DNA of 64,000 nucleotides from G965215045 sp965215045 (GCA_965215045.1 OZ244031.1:1612001-1676000), one strand, 5' to 3'. Positions 16,475 to 24,745 are shown, counted from the stretch's first letter. The notes: generated by a model not told the origin, from the letters alone. Translations and numbers: made by a program.

Positions 16475-17154
16475 TGGGACAGAAAGTGCACCCGGTGGGC
16501 ATGCGCCTGGGAATTATCCGTCAGCATGCGTCGGTGTGGTACGCCGAGCGCGACCAGTACCGCAAGCAGCTGCTGATCGACATGATGGTGCGCGAGTACC
16601 TGGAAAAAGAACTCTCCGGTGCCTCGCTCAGCAAGATCGCCATCGAGCGGCCCGCCGGTGCCGCCAAGATCACCATTTATACCGCGCGCCCGGGTATCGT
16701 GATCGGGAAAAACCATGAGAACATCGACAAGCTGATCAAGGAATTGAAATCATCGCGCTACATGGACATGGAAAACCTGGACGTCCAGGTCGAGGAGGTG
16801 CGGGAGCCGGATGCGGATGCGCGCCTGGTCGCCAACCATGTCGCCCGCCAGTTGGAAAACCGTGTGATGTTCCGGCGGGTGCTGAAAAAGGCGGTGCAGA
16901 ACACGATGGCGCAAAAGGTGGAGGGCGTGCGCGTGCAGGTCAGCGGACGCTTGGGCGGCGCGGATATCGCCCGCACGGAATGGAGCCACGAGGGCAGGCT
17001 GCCGCTGCATACATTGCGGGCGGATATCGATTATGCGACCGTGCGCGCTTCCACCACGTACGGAGTCATCGGCGTCAAGGTGTGGATTTGCAAGGGCGAG
17101 GTGTTTGAAACCCCGACGCCCGAGACGCAGGAACCCTCCGCTGCGACGAACTGA
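16474..17154 (+). CDS. rpsC: 30S ribosomal protein S3
   Basis: mRNA-entry protein; with S4 it forms the ribosomal helicase. The 226-residue product has the N-terminal GQKVHPVGMRLG, an RNA-binding KH type II domain at about residues 40-105 and the C-terminal domain with RRVLKKAVQN (the helicase-associated basic helix) and GRLGGADIARTEW. The KH loop that should read GXXG (GKKG in E. coli) is GKNH at residues 78-81, so the second glycine is missing. The tail beyond residue 210 is rich in T, P and E. Confidence 0.97.
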   Translation: MGQKVHPVGMRLGIIRQHASVWYAERDQYRKQLLIDMMVREYLEKELSGASLSKIAIERPAGAAKITIYTARPGIVIGKNHENIDKLIKELKSSRYMDMENLDVQVEEVREPDADARLVANHVARQLENRVMFRRVLKKAVQNTMAQKVEGVRVQVSGRLGGADIARTEWSHEGRLPLHTLRADIDYATVRASTTYGVIGVKVWICKGEVFETPTPETQEPSAATN

Positions 17155-17165
17155 GATTTGCCGTC

Positions 17166-17582
17166 ATGTTACAGCCCCGCAAAACCCGTTACCGCAAGCA
17201 GCAAAAGGGCCGCAACCGCGGTCAGGCCCACGTCGGCAACGCGGTCAGCTTCGGCGAGTACGGTCTCAAGGCGACCGGGCGCGGCCGTCTGACCGCGCGT
17301 CAGATCGAGGCCGGGCGCCGGGCGATGGCGCGTCACATCAAGCGCGGCGGCAAGATCTGGATTCGCGTGTTTCCCGACAAGCCGGTCACCAGGAAACCCC
17401 TGGAAGTTCGCCAGGGCAAGGGCAAGGGCAACGTGGAATTCTGGGTGGCCCCGGTGCAACCGGGGCGCGTGGTGTACGAGGTGGACGGTATCTCCGAAGA
17501 GTTGGCGCGCGAGGCTTTCAAACGTGCGGCGGCCAAGCTCTCCGTGCCGACCGTGTTTACCAGGCGGGAGGTGCGGCTGTGA
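17166..17582 (+). CDS. rplP: 50S ribosomal protein L16
   Basis: Organises the A-site tRNA region of the large subunit. The 138-residue product begins MLQPRKTRYRKQQKGRNRG and contains the conserved ARRAMARHIKRGG-type segment (read GRRAMARHIKRGG) and IRVFPDKPVTRKPLEVRQG. The arginine preceding QGKGKG is the residue hydroxylated by YcfD/RoxA in E. coli. The stop overlaps the rpmC GTG start. Confidence 0.97.
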   Translation: MLQPRKTRYRKQQKGRNRGQAHVGNAVSFGEYGLKATGRGRLTARQIEAGRRAMARHIKRGGKIWIRVFPDKPVTRKPLEVRQGKGKGNVEFWVAPVQPGRVVYEVDGISEELAREAFKRAAAKLSVPTVFTRREVRL

Positions 17583-17851
17583 AGATGTCGGAATTGCGTT
17601 CCCAGACCGACGTGGAACTGCAGCTGGAACTGGCGCGCCTGGCGCGGGAGAGCTTTGAATTGCGGATGGTCCAGGTCTCCTCCCAGGAGAAGCGCACGCA
17701 TCGTGCCAGTGCCATGCGGCGGGACGTGGCGCGGATCCGGACCATCTTGCGCGAACGGCAAATTGCCGCCTCCTTGGAGATAGAGGAGGAGGAGGAGGCA
17801 CCGTCCGCGGACGAACCGCGGCAGGGCCGGGAAGCGGAGACGGAGAGCTGA
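17579..17851 (+). CDS. rpmC: 50S ribosomal protein L29 with acidic C-terminal extension
   Basis: Two-helix protein near the tunnel exit, next to L23. The core (residues 1-62) has ELQLELARLARESFELRM and RRDVARIRTILRERQ. The GTG at 17579 was chosen because GGAGG lies 7 bases upstream and KMSELR then aligns with E. coli MKAKELR; the ATG at 17585 is the alternative. The protein is 90 residues against 63 in E. coli. The extra 25 or so are very acidic (IEEEEEAP, ending EAETES), unusual for a ribosomal protein tail. Confidence 0.93.
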   Translation: MKMSELRSQTDVELQLELARLARESFELRMVQVSSQEKRTHRASAMRRDVARIRTILRERQIAASLEIEEEEEAPSADEPRQGREAETES

Positions 17852-17852
17852 G

Positions 17853-18149
17853 ATGAAAGGCGAACCCGTGATCAATGAGCGGGGCCGGCGGCTGACCGGG
17901 CGCGTGGTCAGTGACAAGATGGACAAGACCATCGTCGTGCTGATCCGGCGCCGGGTGCGTCACCCGATCTACAAGAAATACATTTTTCGCTCCACCAGGC
18001 TGCAGGCGCACGATGAGCAAAACCAGTGCAGCGTCGGCGACCGGGTGACGATCGGTGAGACTCGTCCCCTGTCGCGCAAGAAATCCTGGGCACTGGTGCG
18101 CATCGAGGAGCGGGCCATCGTGCAGGGCGCGGAGGGTGCGGCATCATGA
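17853..18149 (+). CDS. rpsQ: 30S ribosomal protein S17
   Basis: Primary 16S rRNA-binding protein of the 5' domain with an OB fold. The 98-residue product has RRLTGRVVSDKMDKTIVV, HPIYKKYI and VTIGETRPLSRKKSW, the family signature. It is somewhat longer than E. coli S17 (84), with extra residues at both ends. The stop overlaps the rplN ATG in ATGA, so the E. coli S10/spc operon boundary is absent here and the genes are cotranscribed. Confidence 0.97.
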   Translation: MKGEPVINERGRRLTGRVVSDKMDKTIVVLIRRRVRHPIYKKYIFRSTRLQAHDEQNQCSVGDRVTIGETRPLSRKKSWALVRIEERAIVQGAEGAAS

Positions 18150-18514
18150 TCCAGGCGGAAACCGCGCTGAATGCAGCTGACAACAGCGGCGCCCGGCGCC
18201 TGGTGTGCATCAAGGTGCTGGGCGGTTCCCGGCGTCGCTACGCGCACATCGGCGACCTGATCAAGGTCACCGTCAAGGACGCCGCGCCCGGGGGACGGGT
18301 GAAAAAGGGCGAGGTAATGACCGCCGTGGTGGTGCGCACCCGCAAGGGTGTGCGCCGGATGGACGGCTCCGTGATCCGCTTTGATGACAATGCCGCGGTG
18401 TTGCTGAACAGCCAACTGGCCCCGGTGGGCACGCGGATTTTCGGACCGGTCACGCGCGAATTGCGCGCCGAGAACTTCATGCGCATTGTCTCCCTGGCAC
18501 CGGAAGTTCTGTGA
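18146..18514 (+). CDS. rplN: 50S ribosomal protein L14
   Basis: Interface protein forming bridge B8 with 16S rRNA and the binding site for RsfS. The 122-residue product has NAADNSGARRLVCIKVLGG at residues 9-27 and TRKGVRRMDGSVIRFDDNAAVLLN, and the length is the family norm. Translation is coupled to rpsQ by a 4-bp overlap. Confidence 0.97.
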   Translation: MIQAETALNAADNSGARRLVCIKVLGGSRRRYAHIGDLIKVTVKDAAPGGRVKKGEVMTAVVVRTRKGVRRMDGSVIRFDDNAAVLLNSQLAPVGTRIFGPVTRELRAENFMRIVSLAPEVL

Positions 18515-18524
18515 GGACGGTGCG

Positions 18525-18839
18525 ATGAAAAAGATCAGGCGCAATGACGAGGTACTGGTACTCAAGGGGCGCGATCGCGGCAAGCGCGGCCGGGTGAGCC
18601 GGGTGTTGCCGGACGGGCGCCTGATTGTCGCCAATGTCAACATGGTGAAGCGGCATACCAAGCCCAACCCCGGGCAGAACCGCCCGGGAGGCATTGTCGA
18701 GAAAGAGGCACCGATCGACGTCTCCAACGTGGCGATTTTCAACACCGGGACGGAGCGCGCCGATCGCGTCGGCTTCGCGGTCGATGAGCAGGGCGTGCGT
18801 TACCGGGTGTTCAAGTCCAGCGGGGAACGAATCGGCTGA
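18525..18839 (+). CDS. rplX: 50S ribosomal protein L24
   Basis: Assembly initiator of the 50S subunit. The 104-residue product has the KOW motif near the N-terminus (DEVLVLKGRDRGKRGRV) and NMVKRHTKPNPGQNRPGGI. The ATG at 18525 was chosen from a longer open frame because KKIRRNDEV matches the family start and GAGG lies upstream. Confidence 0.97.
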   Translation: MKKIRRNDEVLVLKGRDRGKRGRVSRVLPDGRLIVANVNMVKRHTKPNPGQNRPGGIVEKEAPIDVSNVAIFNTGTERADRVGFAVDEQGVRYRVFKSSGERIG

Positions 18840-18847
18840 GGCTGTTT

Positions 18848-19396
18848 ATGATGGCGAGGCTCAAAGAACTGTACGACAAGGAGATTGCCCCGGCGCTGTT
18901 GCAGGAACTGGGATACAAGAATCCCATGCAGGCGCCGCGGCTGGAAAAAGTCGTGATCAACATGGGTGTGGGCGAGGCACTCGCGGATAAAAATGCGCTG
19001 GAGCATGCGCTCAATGACCTGCAATTGATCAGCGGTCAGAAGCCGGCACTCACCCGGGCGCGAAAATCCGTTGCCGGTTTCAAACTGCGCGCCGGCTGGG
19101 CGGTGGGTTGCAAGGTCACCCTGCGCCGGCAGCGCATGTACGAATTCTTCGATCGCCTGGTCAACGTGGCGATTCCCAGGGTGCGGGACTTCCGCGGCAT
19201 CAGTCCGCGTTCGATGGACCGGGCCGGGAACTGCAGCATCGGCATCGCCGAGCAGATTATTTTCCCGGAAATCGATTATGACAAGACCGACAAGTTGCGC
19301 GGCATGGACATCAGCATCGTGATTCGCGCCCTGAAAAAGGAAGATGCGTATGCCCTGCTGCGCGCCTTTAAATTTCCTTTCCGGGAAACGCACTGA
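18848..19396 (+). CDS. rplE: 50S ribosomal protein L5
   Basis: 5S rRNA-binding protein contacting the P-site tRNA and S13. The 182-residue product has KVVINMGVGEA, ISGQKPALTRARKSVAGFKLR and RDFRGISPRSMDRAGN, all diagnostic. Two ATGs stand in tandem at 18848 and 18851, with GAGG upstream. In E. coli the spc operon is regulated by S8 binding near this junction; I see no clear equivalent structure. Confidence 0.97.
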   Translation: MMARLKELYDKEIAPALLQELGYKNPMQAPRLEKVVINMGVGEALADKNALEHALNDLQLISGQKPALTRARKSVAGFKLRAGWAVGCKVTLRRQRMYEFFDRLVNVAIPRVRDFRGISPRSMDRAGNCSIGIAEQIIFPEIDYDKTDKLRGMDISIVIRALKKEDAYALLRAFKFPFRETH

Positions 19397-19409
19397 GGCA
19401 CGCTGTTCC

Positions 19410-19715
19410 ATGGCCAAGAAATCCGTAATTGCACGCAATGAAAAGCGTCAGCGCACCGTGCACAAGTATGCCGAGCGCCGCGCTGAGCTCAAGGCAGCAC
19501 TGCGCAATCCCCGCGCCACCGATGAAGAGCGCTGGGAGGCGCAGCAGGCGTTGCAGAAACTGCCGCGCAATGCCAGCCCGGTGCGCCTGCGCAACCGCTG
19601 CCATTTCACCGGCCGCGGCCAATCGGTGTATCGCAAGTTCGGCCTGGCCAGGAACAAGCTGCGCGAGGCGGCCATGGAAGGCAATATCCCGGGACTGGTC
19701 AAGTCCAGCTGGTGA
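19410..19715 (+). CDS. rpsN: 30S ribosomal protein S14 (zinc-free type)
   Basis: Head-assembly protein. The 101-residue product has the long form of S14 without CxxC zinc ligands (SPVRLRNRCHFTGRGQSVYRKFGLAR), like the E. coli protein of the same length. The ATG at 19410 gives MAKKSVIARNEKR, the usual start. Confidence 0.97.
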   Translation: MAKKSVIARNEKRQRTVHKYAERRAELKAALRNPRATDEERWEAQQALQKLPRNASPVRLRNRCHFTGRGQSVYRKFGLARNKLREAAMEGNIPGLVKSSW

Positions 19716-19743
19716 GCCGGGGCGCGGAGAGAAGGGGCAGACG

Positions 19744-20142
19744 ATGAGCATACAGGACCCGTTGGCGGACATGTTTACCGTCATTCGCAATGCGCAAATG
19801 GTCGCCCATCCCCGGGTGAGCGTGGGTGCCTCCCGTTTGAAGATCGCGATCTGCGAGGTCTTGCAACAGGAGGGATACATCGACCGCTACCAGGTGGAGG
19901 AAAAGGAAGGCAACAAGCGCGTATTGCACATCGACCTGCGCTACCGTGAGGGACGGCCGGTGATCCGGGAGATCAAGAGAGTCAGTCGCCCGGGACTGCG
20001 TCTCTACACGCGGGGCGATGCGCTGCCGCAGGTGCGCAACGGCCTGGGCGTGGCGATCGTCTCCACCAGCCGGGGATTGATGACGGACCGCACCGCGCGC
20101 CGTGCCCGTTGCGGTGGCGAAGTGTTGTGCACGGTTTTTTGA
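19744..20142 (+). CDS. rpsH: 30S ribosomal protein S8
   Basis: Primary binder of 16S rRNA helix 21 and, in E. coli, translational repressor of the spc operon. The 132-residue product begins MSIQDPLADMFTVIRNAQ and ends with STSRGLMTDRTARRARCGGEVLC, the conserved RNA-binding C-terminus. The length matches the E. coli protein (130). The ribosome site is AGAAGGGG, 6-13 bases upstream. Confidence 0.97.
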   Translation: MSIQDPLADMFTVIRNAQMVAHPRVSVGASRLKIAICEVLQQEGYIDRYQVEEKEGNKRVLHIDLRYREGRPVIREIKRVSRPGLRLYTRGDALPQVRNGLGVAIVSTSRGLMTDRTARRARCGGEVLCTVF

Positions 20143-20155
20143 GCACCTGCTGATC

Positions 20156-20698
20156 ATGTCCCGCATCGCCAGGATCCCGGTGCCCGTGCCACGGGGAGTG
20201 GAAGTTCGCCTGGAGACGGACCGGGTGCAGGCCAAGGGCGGGAAAGGCGACTTGGAGATGAAGTTGCACCGCTTGGTCGCGGTGCGGCAGGAGGGCGATG
20301 TCCTGCGCGTGGAGGCGCGTGAAGACGTCGCGAAGGCCAGGGAATTGAGCGAGATCATGGGTTCCACCCGCGCCCTGCTGAACAACATGGTGCAGGGTGT
20401 CAGCCAAGGTTTCGAGAGGCGCCTGTTGTTGAACGGCGTTGGTTACCGGGCGGCACTGTCCGGTAAAACCCTGAACCTGACGCTGGGGTTTTCCCACCCG
20501 GTGCGGTATTCGCTGCCGGAGGGAATCAGCGCCGAGTTGCCGTCGCAAACCGAGATCATTTTGCGCGGTGCCGACAAGCAGTTGCTGGGACAGACGGCCG
20601 CGGAAATCCGTGCATTCCGTCCGCCCGAGCCCTACAAGGGCAAGGGCATTCGCCATGCCGATGAGCAACTGCGGCTCAAGGAAGCCAAGAAGAAATAA
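20156..20698 (+). CDS. rplF: 50S ribosomal protein L6
   Basis: Located at the factor-binding region near the sarcin-ricin loop. The 180-residue product starts MSRIARIPVPVP and has the conserved LNGVGYRAALSGKTLNLTLGFSHPV and the C-terminal motif RPPEPYKGKGIRHADE. The ATG at 20156 was chosen from a longer frame by homology. It ends in a basic KEAKKK tail. Confidence 0.97.
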   Translation: MSRIARIPVPVPRGVEVRLETDRVQAKGGKGDLEMKLHRLVAVRQEGDVLRVEAREDVAKARELSEIMGSTRALLNNMVQGVSQGFERRLLLNGVGYRAALSGKTLNLTLGFSHPVRYSLPEGISAELPSQTEIILRGADKQLLGQTAAEIRAFRPPEPYKGKGIRHADEQLRLKEAKKK

Positions 20699-20709
20699 GG
20701 CGGGAGACG

Positions 20710-21063
20710 ATGAAAATTGCCAAGAGAACAGCCCGTTTGCGCCGCGCCCGCCGCGCGCGCATGCGCATCCGCGAACGGGAACTGCCCCGGCTCAGCGTTT
20801 TTCGTTCGCCGCGGCACATCTACGCGCAGATTTTCAATGCCGACGGCGGCCGGGTGCTGGTCAGTGCTTCGACCACGGAGCGGGAGTTGCGCCAGGCGGC
20901 GACCGGCAACGTCGAGGCGGCGCGACGCGTGGGCGTGTTGATCGCCGAACGCGCCCGGAATGCCGGCATCGAAAAGGTCGCTTTCGATCGCGGCGGTTTC
21001 AAGTATCACGGGCGCATCGCGGCACTGGCCGAAGCGGCGCGCGGCGGCGGTTTACATTTTTGA
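20710..21063 (+). CDS. rplR: 50S ribosomal protein L18
   Basis: 5S rRNA-binding protein of the central protuberance. The 117-residue product has the basic N-terminal RRARRARMRIRE, PRLSVFRSPRHIYAQ and the C-terminal FDRGGFKYHGRIAALAEAAR, the latter two matching the family. Its length equals that of E. coli L18. Confidence 0.97.
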   Translation: MKIAKRTARLRRARRARMRIRERELPRLSVFRSPRHIYAQIFNADGGRVLVSASTTERELRQAATGNVEAARRVGVLIAERARNAGIEKVAFDRGGFKYHGRIAALAEAARGGGLHF

Positions 21064-21086
21064 TTCGCGGAAGAGGTTGATCGATC

Positions 21087-21599
21087 ATGGCGCTTCGCTT
21101 GCAAGAAGAGGGTGCAAACCAGGAAGGATTACAAGAAAAACTGGTCGGCGTCCGGCGCGTGACCAAGGCGGTCAAGGGCGGTCGCCTGTTCGGCTTTGCC
21201 GCGCTCTCGGTGGTCGGGGACGGCAAGGGCAAGGTGGGATACGGACGCGGCAAGGCGCGCGAGGCGCAATCCGCGATTCAAAAATCCCAGGAAGTGGCGC
21301 GCCGCAACATGGTCCAGGTGTATCTCAACGGTGTGACCCTGCAGTACCCGATCAAGGCGCGGCACGGTGCCTCCCTGGTGTACATGCAGCCGGCTTCTCC
21401 CGGCACCGGGGTGATCGCCGGCGGGGCGATGCGCGCCGTGCTGGAACTGGCCGGCGTGCAGGACGTGCTCGCCAAGTGCTACGGTTCCACCAACCCGGTG
21501 AATGTCGTGCGCGCGACCATCAAGGGCCTGCGTGAAATGCAGCATCCGCGCCAAGTCGCCGAAAGGCGCGGCAAAACCGTGGAGGAGATCCGCTCCTGA
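21087..21599 (+). CDS. rpsE: 30S ribosomal protein S5
   Basis: Accuracy-related protein (ram site) at the mRNA entry. The 170-residue product has VRRVTKAVKGGRLFGFAALSVVGDG and GKVGYGRGKAREAQ, the double-stranded RNA-binding fold, followed by GVIAGGAMRAVLELAGVQDVLAKCYGSTNP. The serine at the E. coli spectinomycin-resistance loop position lies in the KAVKGG region. Confidence 0.97.
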   Translation: MALRLQEEGANQEGLQEKLVGVRRVTKAVKGGRLFGFAALSVVGDGKGKVGYGRGKAREAQSAIQKSQEVARRNMVQVYLNGVTLQYPIKARHGASLVYMQPASPGTGVIAGGAMRAVLELAGVQDVLAKCYGSTNPVNVVRATIKGLREMQHPRQVAERRGKTVEEIRS

Positions 21600-21613
21600 G
21601 CGGGGTCGGGGCC

Positions 21614-21841
21614 ATGAGCGAGGGCAAGGCGACTTTGCGGGTTACGCAGCTGCGCAGCGTCAACCGGCGCCGCAAATCACACCGGGACTGTGTCGTCGGC
21701 CTGGGTCTGCGCCGCATCGGGCAGACGGTGGAGGTGGAAGACACGCCCGCGGTGCGGGGCATGATCGCCAAGGCGCATTACCTGCTGCGTGTGGAAACGC
21801 CGGCACCGGCAGCGGAGTCGCGGGAGCAGCGCGATGCCTGA
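21614..21841 (+). CDS. rpmD: 50S ribosomal protein L30
   Basis: Small 23S rRNA-binding protein. The 75-residue product contains TLRVTQLRSVNRRRKSHRDCVVGLGLRRIGQTVEVEDTP in separate conserved blocks (LGLRRIGQTVE is the clearest). It is longer than E. coli L30 (59) by an A/E-rich C-terminus. The end overlaps the rplO start by 8 bp. Confidence 0.95.
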   Translation: MSEGKATLRVTQLRSVNRRRKSHRDCVVGLGLRRIGQTVEVEDTPAVRGMIAKAHYLLRVETPAPAAESREQRDA

Positions 21842-22313
21842 GACCCCCGGCCCCCGCATCAACAGCCTCTCGCCGGCACCGGGCAGCCGCCGCCTGCGCA
21901 CGCGCATCGGGCGCGGTGTGGGCTGCGGCTCTGACAAGACCGCCGGCCGCGGACACAAGGGCCAGAAATCGCGCGCCGGCAGTGGCCCCAAGGCGCGTTT
22001 CGAAGGGGGGCAGATGCCACTGCATCGGCGCCTGCCCAAGTTCGGTTTCCGTTCCCGCATCGCGCGGGTGACCGCCCGGGTGCGCCTCTCTGAGATCGAC
22101 CGCATGAGCGAGGAGATCATCGACCTGGAGGCCCTCAAGCGCGCCGGGGTGGTCAAGCGCAATGCCCGGCGCGCGCGGGTCTTCCTGTCCGGCACGATCA
22201 GCCGCAGCGTGCAGCTGCGGGGTCTCGCGGTGAGCCGGGGCGCGCGTGCGGCAATTGAAGAGGCCGGCGGCAGCGTGCTGGATGATGCCGCCCGGAGTGG
22301 CGAGGCGGGCTGA
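21834..22313 (+). CDS. rplO: 50S ribosomal protein L15
   Basis: Late-assembly protein extended across 23S rRNA. The 159-residue product has the Gly/Lys-rich N-terminal region typical of L15 (GRGVGCGSDKTAGRGHKGQKSRAG), the GGQMPLHRRLPKFGF segment and the C-terminal globular part (AVSRGARAAIEEAGGSV). The ATG at 21834 overlaps rpmD by 8 bp. Confidence 0.96.
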   Translation: MPETPGPRINSLSPAPGSRRLRTRIGRGVGCGSDKTAGRGHKGQKSRAGSGPKARFEGGQMPLHRRLPKFGFRSRIARVTARVRLSEIDRMSEEIIDLEALKRAGVVKRNARRARVFLSGTISRSVQLRGLAVSRGARAAIEEAGGSVLDDAARSGEAG

Positions 22314-22321
22314 GGAGAGTC

Positions 22322-23659
22322 ATGGCACAGGCGGACAACGCACAGGGTGGTCTGCTGGGCGAGCGCCCGGGCATGCGCGAGCTGTTCATACGGCTGCGTT
22401 TCCTGTTGCTGGCGATCCTGGTGTATCGCATCGGCACGCATATACCCCTGCCGGGCATCGACCCGCAGCGCCTGCAGTTGTTGTTCTCGGAAAACCAGGG
22501 CACCCTGCTGGGGCTGTTCAACATGTTCTCCGGGGGCGCACTGGAGCGCATGAGCATCCTCGCCCTGGGCGTGGTGCCCTACATCACGGCTTCGATCATC
22601 ATGCAGATGGCGTCGGCGGTGCACCCGCACCTGGAGCAACTGCGCAAGGAGGGAGCACTGGGCCGGCGCACGATCTCCCAGTACACCCGCTACCTGACGG
22701 TCGCTCTCGCCGCCCTGCAGGCTTTCGGCATGTCCGGTGCCCTGGCGGGGCAGGGATTGGTCTACGAACCCGATGCCTCGTTTTACACGATCGCGATCAT
22801 GTCATTGATCACCGGCTCGGTGTTCATGATGTGGCTCGGCGAACAAATTACCGAACGCGGCATCGGCAACGGTATCTCGATGTTGATTTTTGCCGGCATT
22901 GTCGCCGGGCTCCCCGGTGCCATCGGGCAGTCCCTGGAGCAGACGCGCCAGGGACAGTTGAGTGCCCTGCTGTTGCTGGTGCTGCTGGCACTGGCACTGG
23001 CACTGATGTACATCATCGTGCGTATCGAACGCGGACAACGGCGGGTGAGTTTGAATTACGCGCGGCAGATGCAGGGCGGGATGCAGCCGCCGGGGCACCT
23101 GCCGCTGAAAATTAACATGGCGGGCGTGGTGCCGGCGATCTTTGCCAGCAGCATCCTGTTGTTTCCCAGTTCGATCGCCCAGTGGTTTGGCCAGAGCAGT
23201 GCCACGGAATGGCTGCAGGATATCTCCTTTGCCATCGCCCCGGGGCAGCCGTTGAACATGCTGCTGTTCGGGATGTTGATTATTTTCTTTTGCTTTTTTT
23301 ACACGGCCCTGGTGTTCAATCCGCGCGACGTGGCGGAAAACCTCAAGCGCAGCGGTGCTTTTGTTCCCGGGATTCGCCCGGGAGAACATACCGCGGATTA
23401 CATCGATGACGTGTTGACCCGCCTGACCCTGTTCGGTTCGATTTACATTACCGCGGTATGCCTGCTGCCGCAGTTTCTCATCTCGACGTGGAACGTGCCC
23501 TTTTACCTGGGCGGGACCTCCCTGTTAATTGTCGTGGTGGTCACCATCGATTTTCTCTCGCAACTGCAATCACACCTGATGAGCCACCAGTACCAGTCGC
23601 TGATGAAAAAGGCGCGCCTGGTCGGCGATGGCGCCGGCGGTATGCCGCGCATGCGTTGA
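22322..23659 (+). CDS. secY: Protein translocase subunit SecY
   Basis: Central channel of the SecYEG inner-membrane translocon. The 445-residue product has ten hydrophobic helices, the start RLRFLLLAILVYRIGTHIPLPGID and the plug region following it, MFSGGALERMSILALGVVPYITASII and the cytosolic loop with GIRPGEHTADYIDDVLTRLT. GAGGAGAG provides the ribosome site. It lies in its usual place between rplO and rpmJ; its partner secE is at 63434. Confidence 0.97.
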   Translation: MAQADNAQGGLLGERPGMRELFIRLRFLLLAILVYRIGTHIPLPGIDPQRLQLLFSENQGTLLGLFNMFSGGALERMSILALGVVPYITASIIMQMASAVHPHLEQLRKEGALGRRTISQYTRYLTVALAALQAFGMSGALAGQGLVYEPDASFYTIAIMSLITGSVFMMWLGEQITERGIGNGISMLIFAGIVAGLPGAIGQSLEQTRQGQLSALLLLVLLALALALMYIIVRIERGQRRVSLNYARQMQGGMQPPGHLPLKINMAGVVPAIFASSILLFPSSIAQWFGQSSATEWLQDISFAIAPGQPLNMLLFGMLIIFFCFFYTALVFNPRDVAENLKRSGAFVPGIRPGEHTADYIDDVLTRLTLFGSIYITAVCLLPQFLISTWNVPFYLGGTSLLIVVVVTIDFLSQLQSHLMSHQYQSLMKKARLVGDGAGGMPRMR

Positions 23660-23688
23660 GCAGTGATGATCGAAGCGGAGCCAGCAAC

Positions 23689-23802
23689 ATGAAAGTCAGA
23701 ACCTCGGTTAAAAAAATTTGCCGCAACTGCAAGGTAGTGCGCCGCCGCCGGGTGGTGCGGGTGATCTGCCGCGAGCCCCGGCACAAGCAGCGCCAGGGCT
23801 GA
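23689..23802 (+). CDS. rpmJ: 50S ribosomal protein L36 (zinc-binding form)
   Basis: A 37-residue protein, MKVRTSVKKICRNCKVVRRR at the N-terminus, with zinc ligands C-x2-C-x12-C-x4-H all present (C11, C14, C27, H32). It is the last gene before the alpha-operon promoter. The start is the only ATG giving the full-length family protein. Confidence 0.96.
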   Translation: MKVRTSVKKICRNCKVVRRRRVVRVICREPRHKQRQG

Positions 23803-23884
23803 GGGACGATCCGGGATGCTGTCTGCGAAGCTCGGTATACAGGGCGTCCGGGCCGGGGAGTGGGTCTGGATGTCCCCGCTATGC

Positions 23885-23913
23885 TTGCTTTTCCCCCTGA
23901 AGGGCGTCATAAT
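23885..23913 (+). promoter_or_regulatory. Sigma70-type promoter of the alpha operon (rpsM)
   Basis: TTGCTT (23885-23890), a 17-bp spacer and CATAAT (23908-23913) in the 163-bp gap between rpmJ and rpsM. This is the only sizeable gap in the super-operon. Transcripts would start about 45 bases before the rpsM ATG, a leader in which S4 regulates the operon in E. coli. I cannot confirm a pseudoknot here. Confidence 0.6.
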
Positions 23914-23965
23914 GCCTTGTTCGGCAAAATTTCACCCCTCCCCCTCCAATAAGGATTGAACCGCC

Positions 23966-24322
23966 ATGGCGAGAATTGTCGGTGTCAACGTCCCTGACAA
24001 TAAGCATCTCTGCATCGCATTGACCCATATTTACGGCATCGGCCGCAGCCTTGCGCTGCGGATTTGCCAAACCACGGGGCTGCCCCCGGGGCAGCGGGTC
24101 TCCGAGTTGGCCGAGCCACAACTGGACCTGTTGCGGCGCGAAGTTTCCCGTCTCAAGGTGGAAGGAGACCTGCGCCGGGAAGTGAGCATGAACATCAAAC
24201 GCATGGTCGACCTGGGTTGCATGAGCGGCATTCGCCATCGCCGGGGTCTGCCGGTGCGCGGACAGCGCACCCGCACCAACGCCCGCACCCGCAAGGGTCC
24301 GCGGCGCCTGATCAAGAAGTAA
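23966..24322 (+). CDS. rpsM: 30S ribosomal protein S13
   Basis: Head protein forming bridges B1a/B1b with L5. The 118-residue product starts MARIVGVNVPDNKH and ends with GLPVRGQRTRTNARTRKGPRR, the tRNA-contacting tail. Its length equals that of E. coli S13. Translation starts after AAGGA, about 10 bases upstream. Confidence 0.97.
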   Translation: MARIVGVNVPDNKHLCIALTHIYGIGRSLALRICQTTGLPPGQRVSELAEPQLDLLRREVSRLKVEGDLRREVSMNIKRMVDLGCMSGIRHRRGLPVRGQRTRTNARTRKGPRRLIKK

Positions 24323-24337
24323 GGCGGGGCGACGGAC

Positions 24338-24733
24338 ATGACAAAACCGCGCGGCAAATCCAGGTCCAGGACCGGGGCGCAACGGACGGTCGTGGACGGC
24401 ATCGCCCATATCCAGGCGACTTTCAATAACACGATCATTACGATTACCGATACCCGCGGCAACACGCTGACCTGGGCGACTGCCGGCGATTCGGGTTTCA
24501 AGGGTTCGCGCAAGAGCACGCCTTTTGCCGCGCAGGTGGCGGCCGAACGTGTCGGGCGCAACGCACTGGAGCGCGGCGTGCGCAACCTGGATATACGTGT
24601 GCAGGGTCCGGGTCCGGGGCGCGATTCGGCGGTTCGCACCCTGGGCAATCTCGACTTCAGCGTGCGCTCCATCTCGGACGTGACGCCCCTGCCGCACAAC
24701 GGTTGCCGGCCGCGCAAGCTGCGGCGTCCCTGA
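24338..24733 (+). CDS. rpsK: 30S ribosomal protein S11
   Basis: Platform protein near the anti-Shine-Dalgarno region. The 131-residue product has IAHIQATFNNTIITITDTRGN, KSTPFAAQVAAE, QGPGPGRDSAVR and DVTPLPHNGCRPRKLRRP; the final block is near-invariant in the family. The length is normal. Confidence 0.97.
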   Translation: MTKPRGKSRSRTGAQRTVVDGIAHIQATFNNTIITITDTRGNTLTWATAGDSGFKGSRKSTPFAAQVAAERVGRNALERGVRNLDIRVQGPGPGRDSAVRTLGNLDFSVRSISDVTPLPHNGCRPRKLRRP

Positions 24734-24745
24734 GGATTTGTGACC

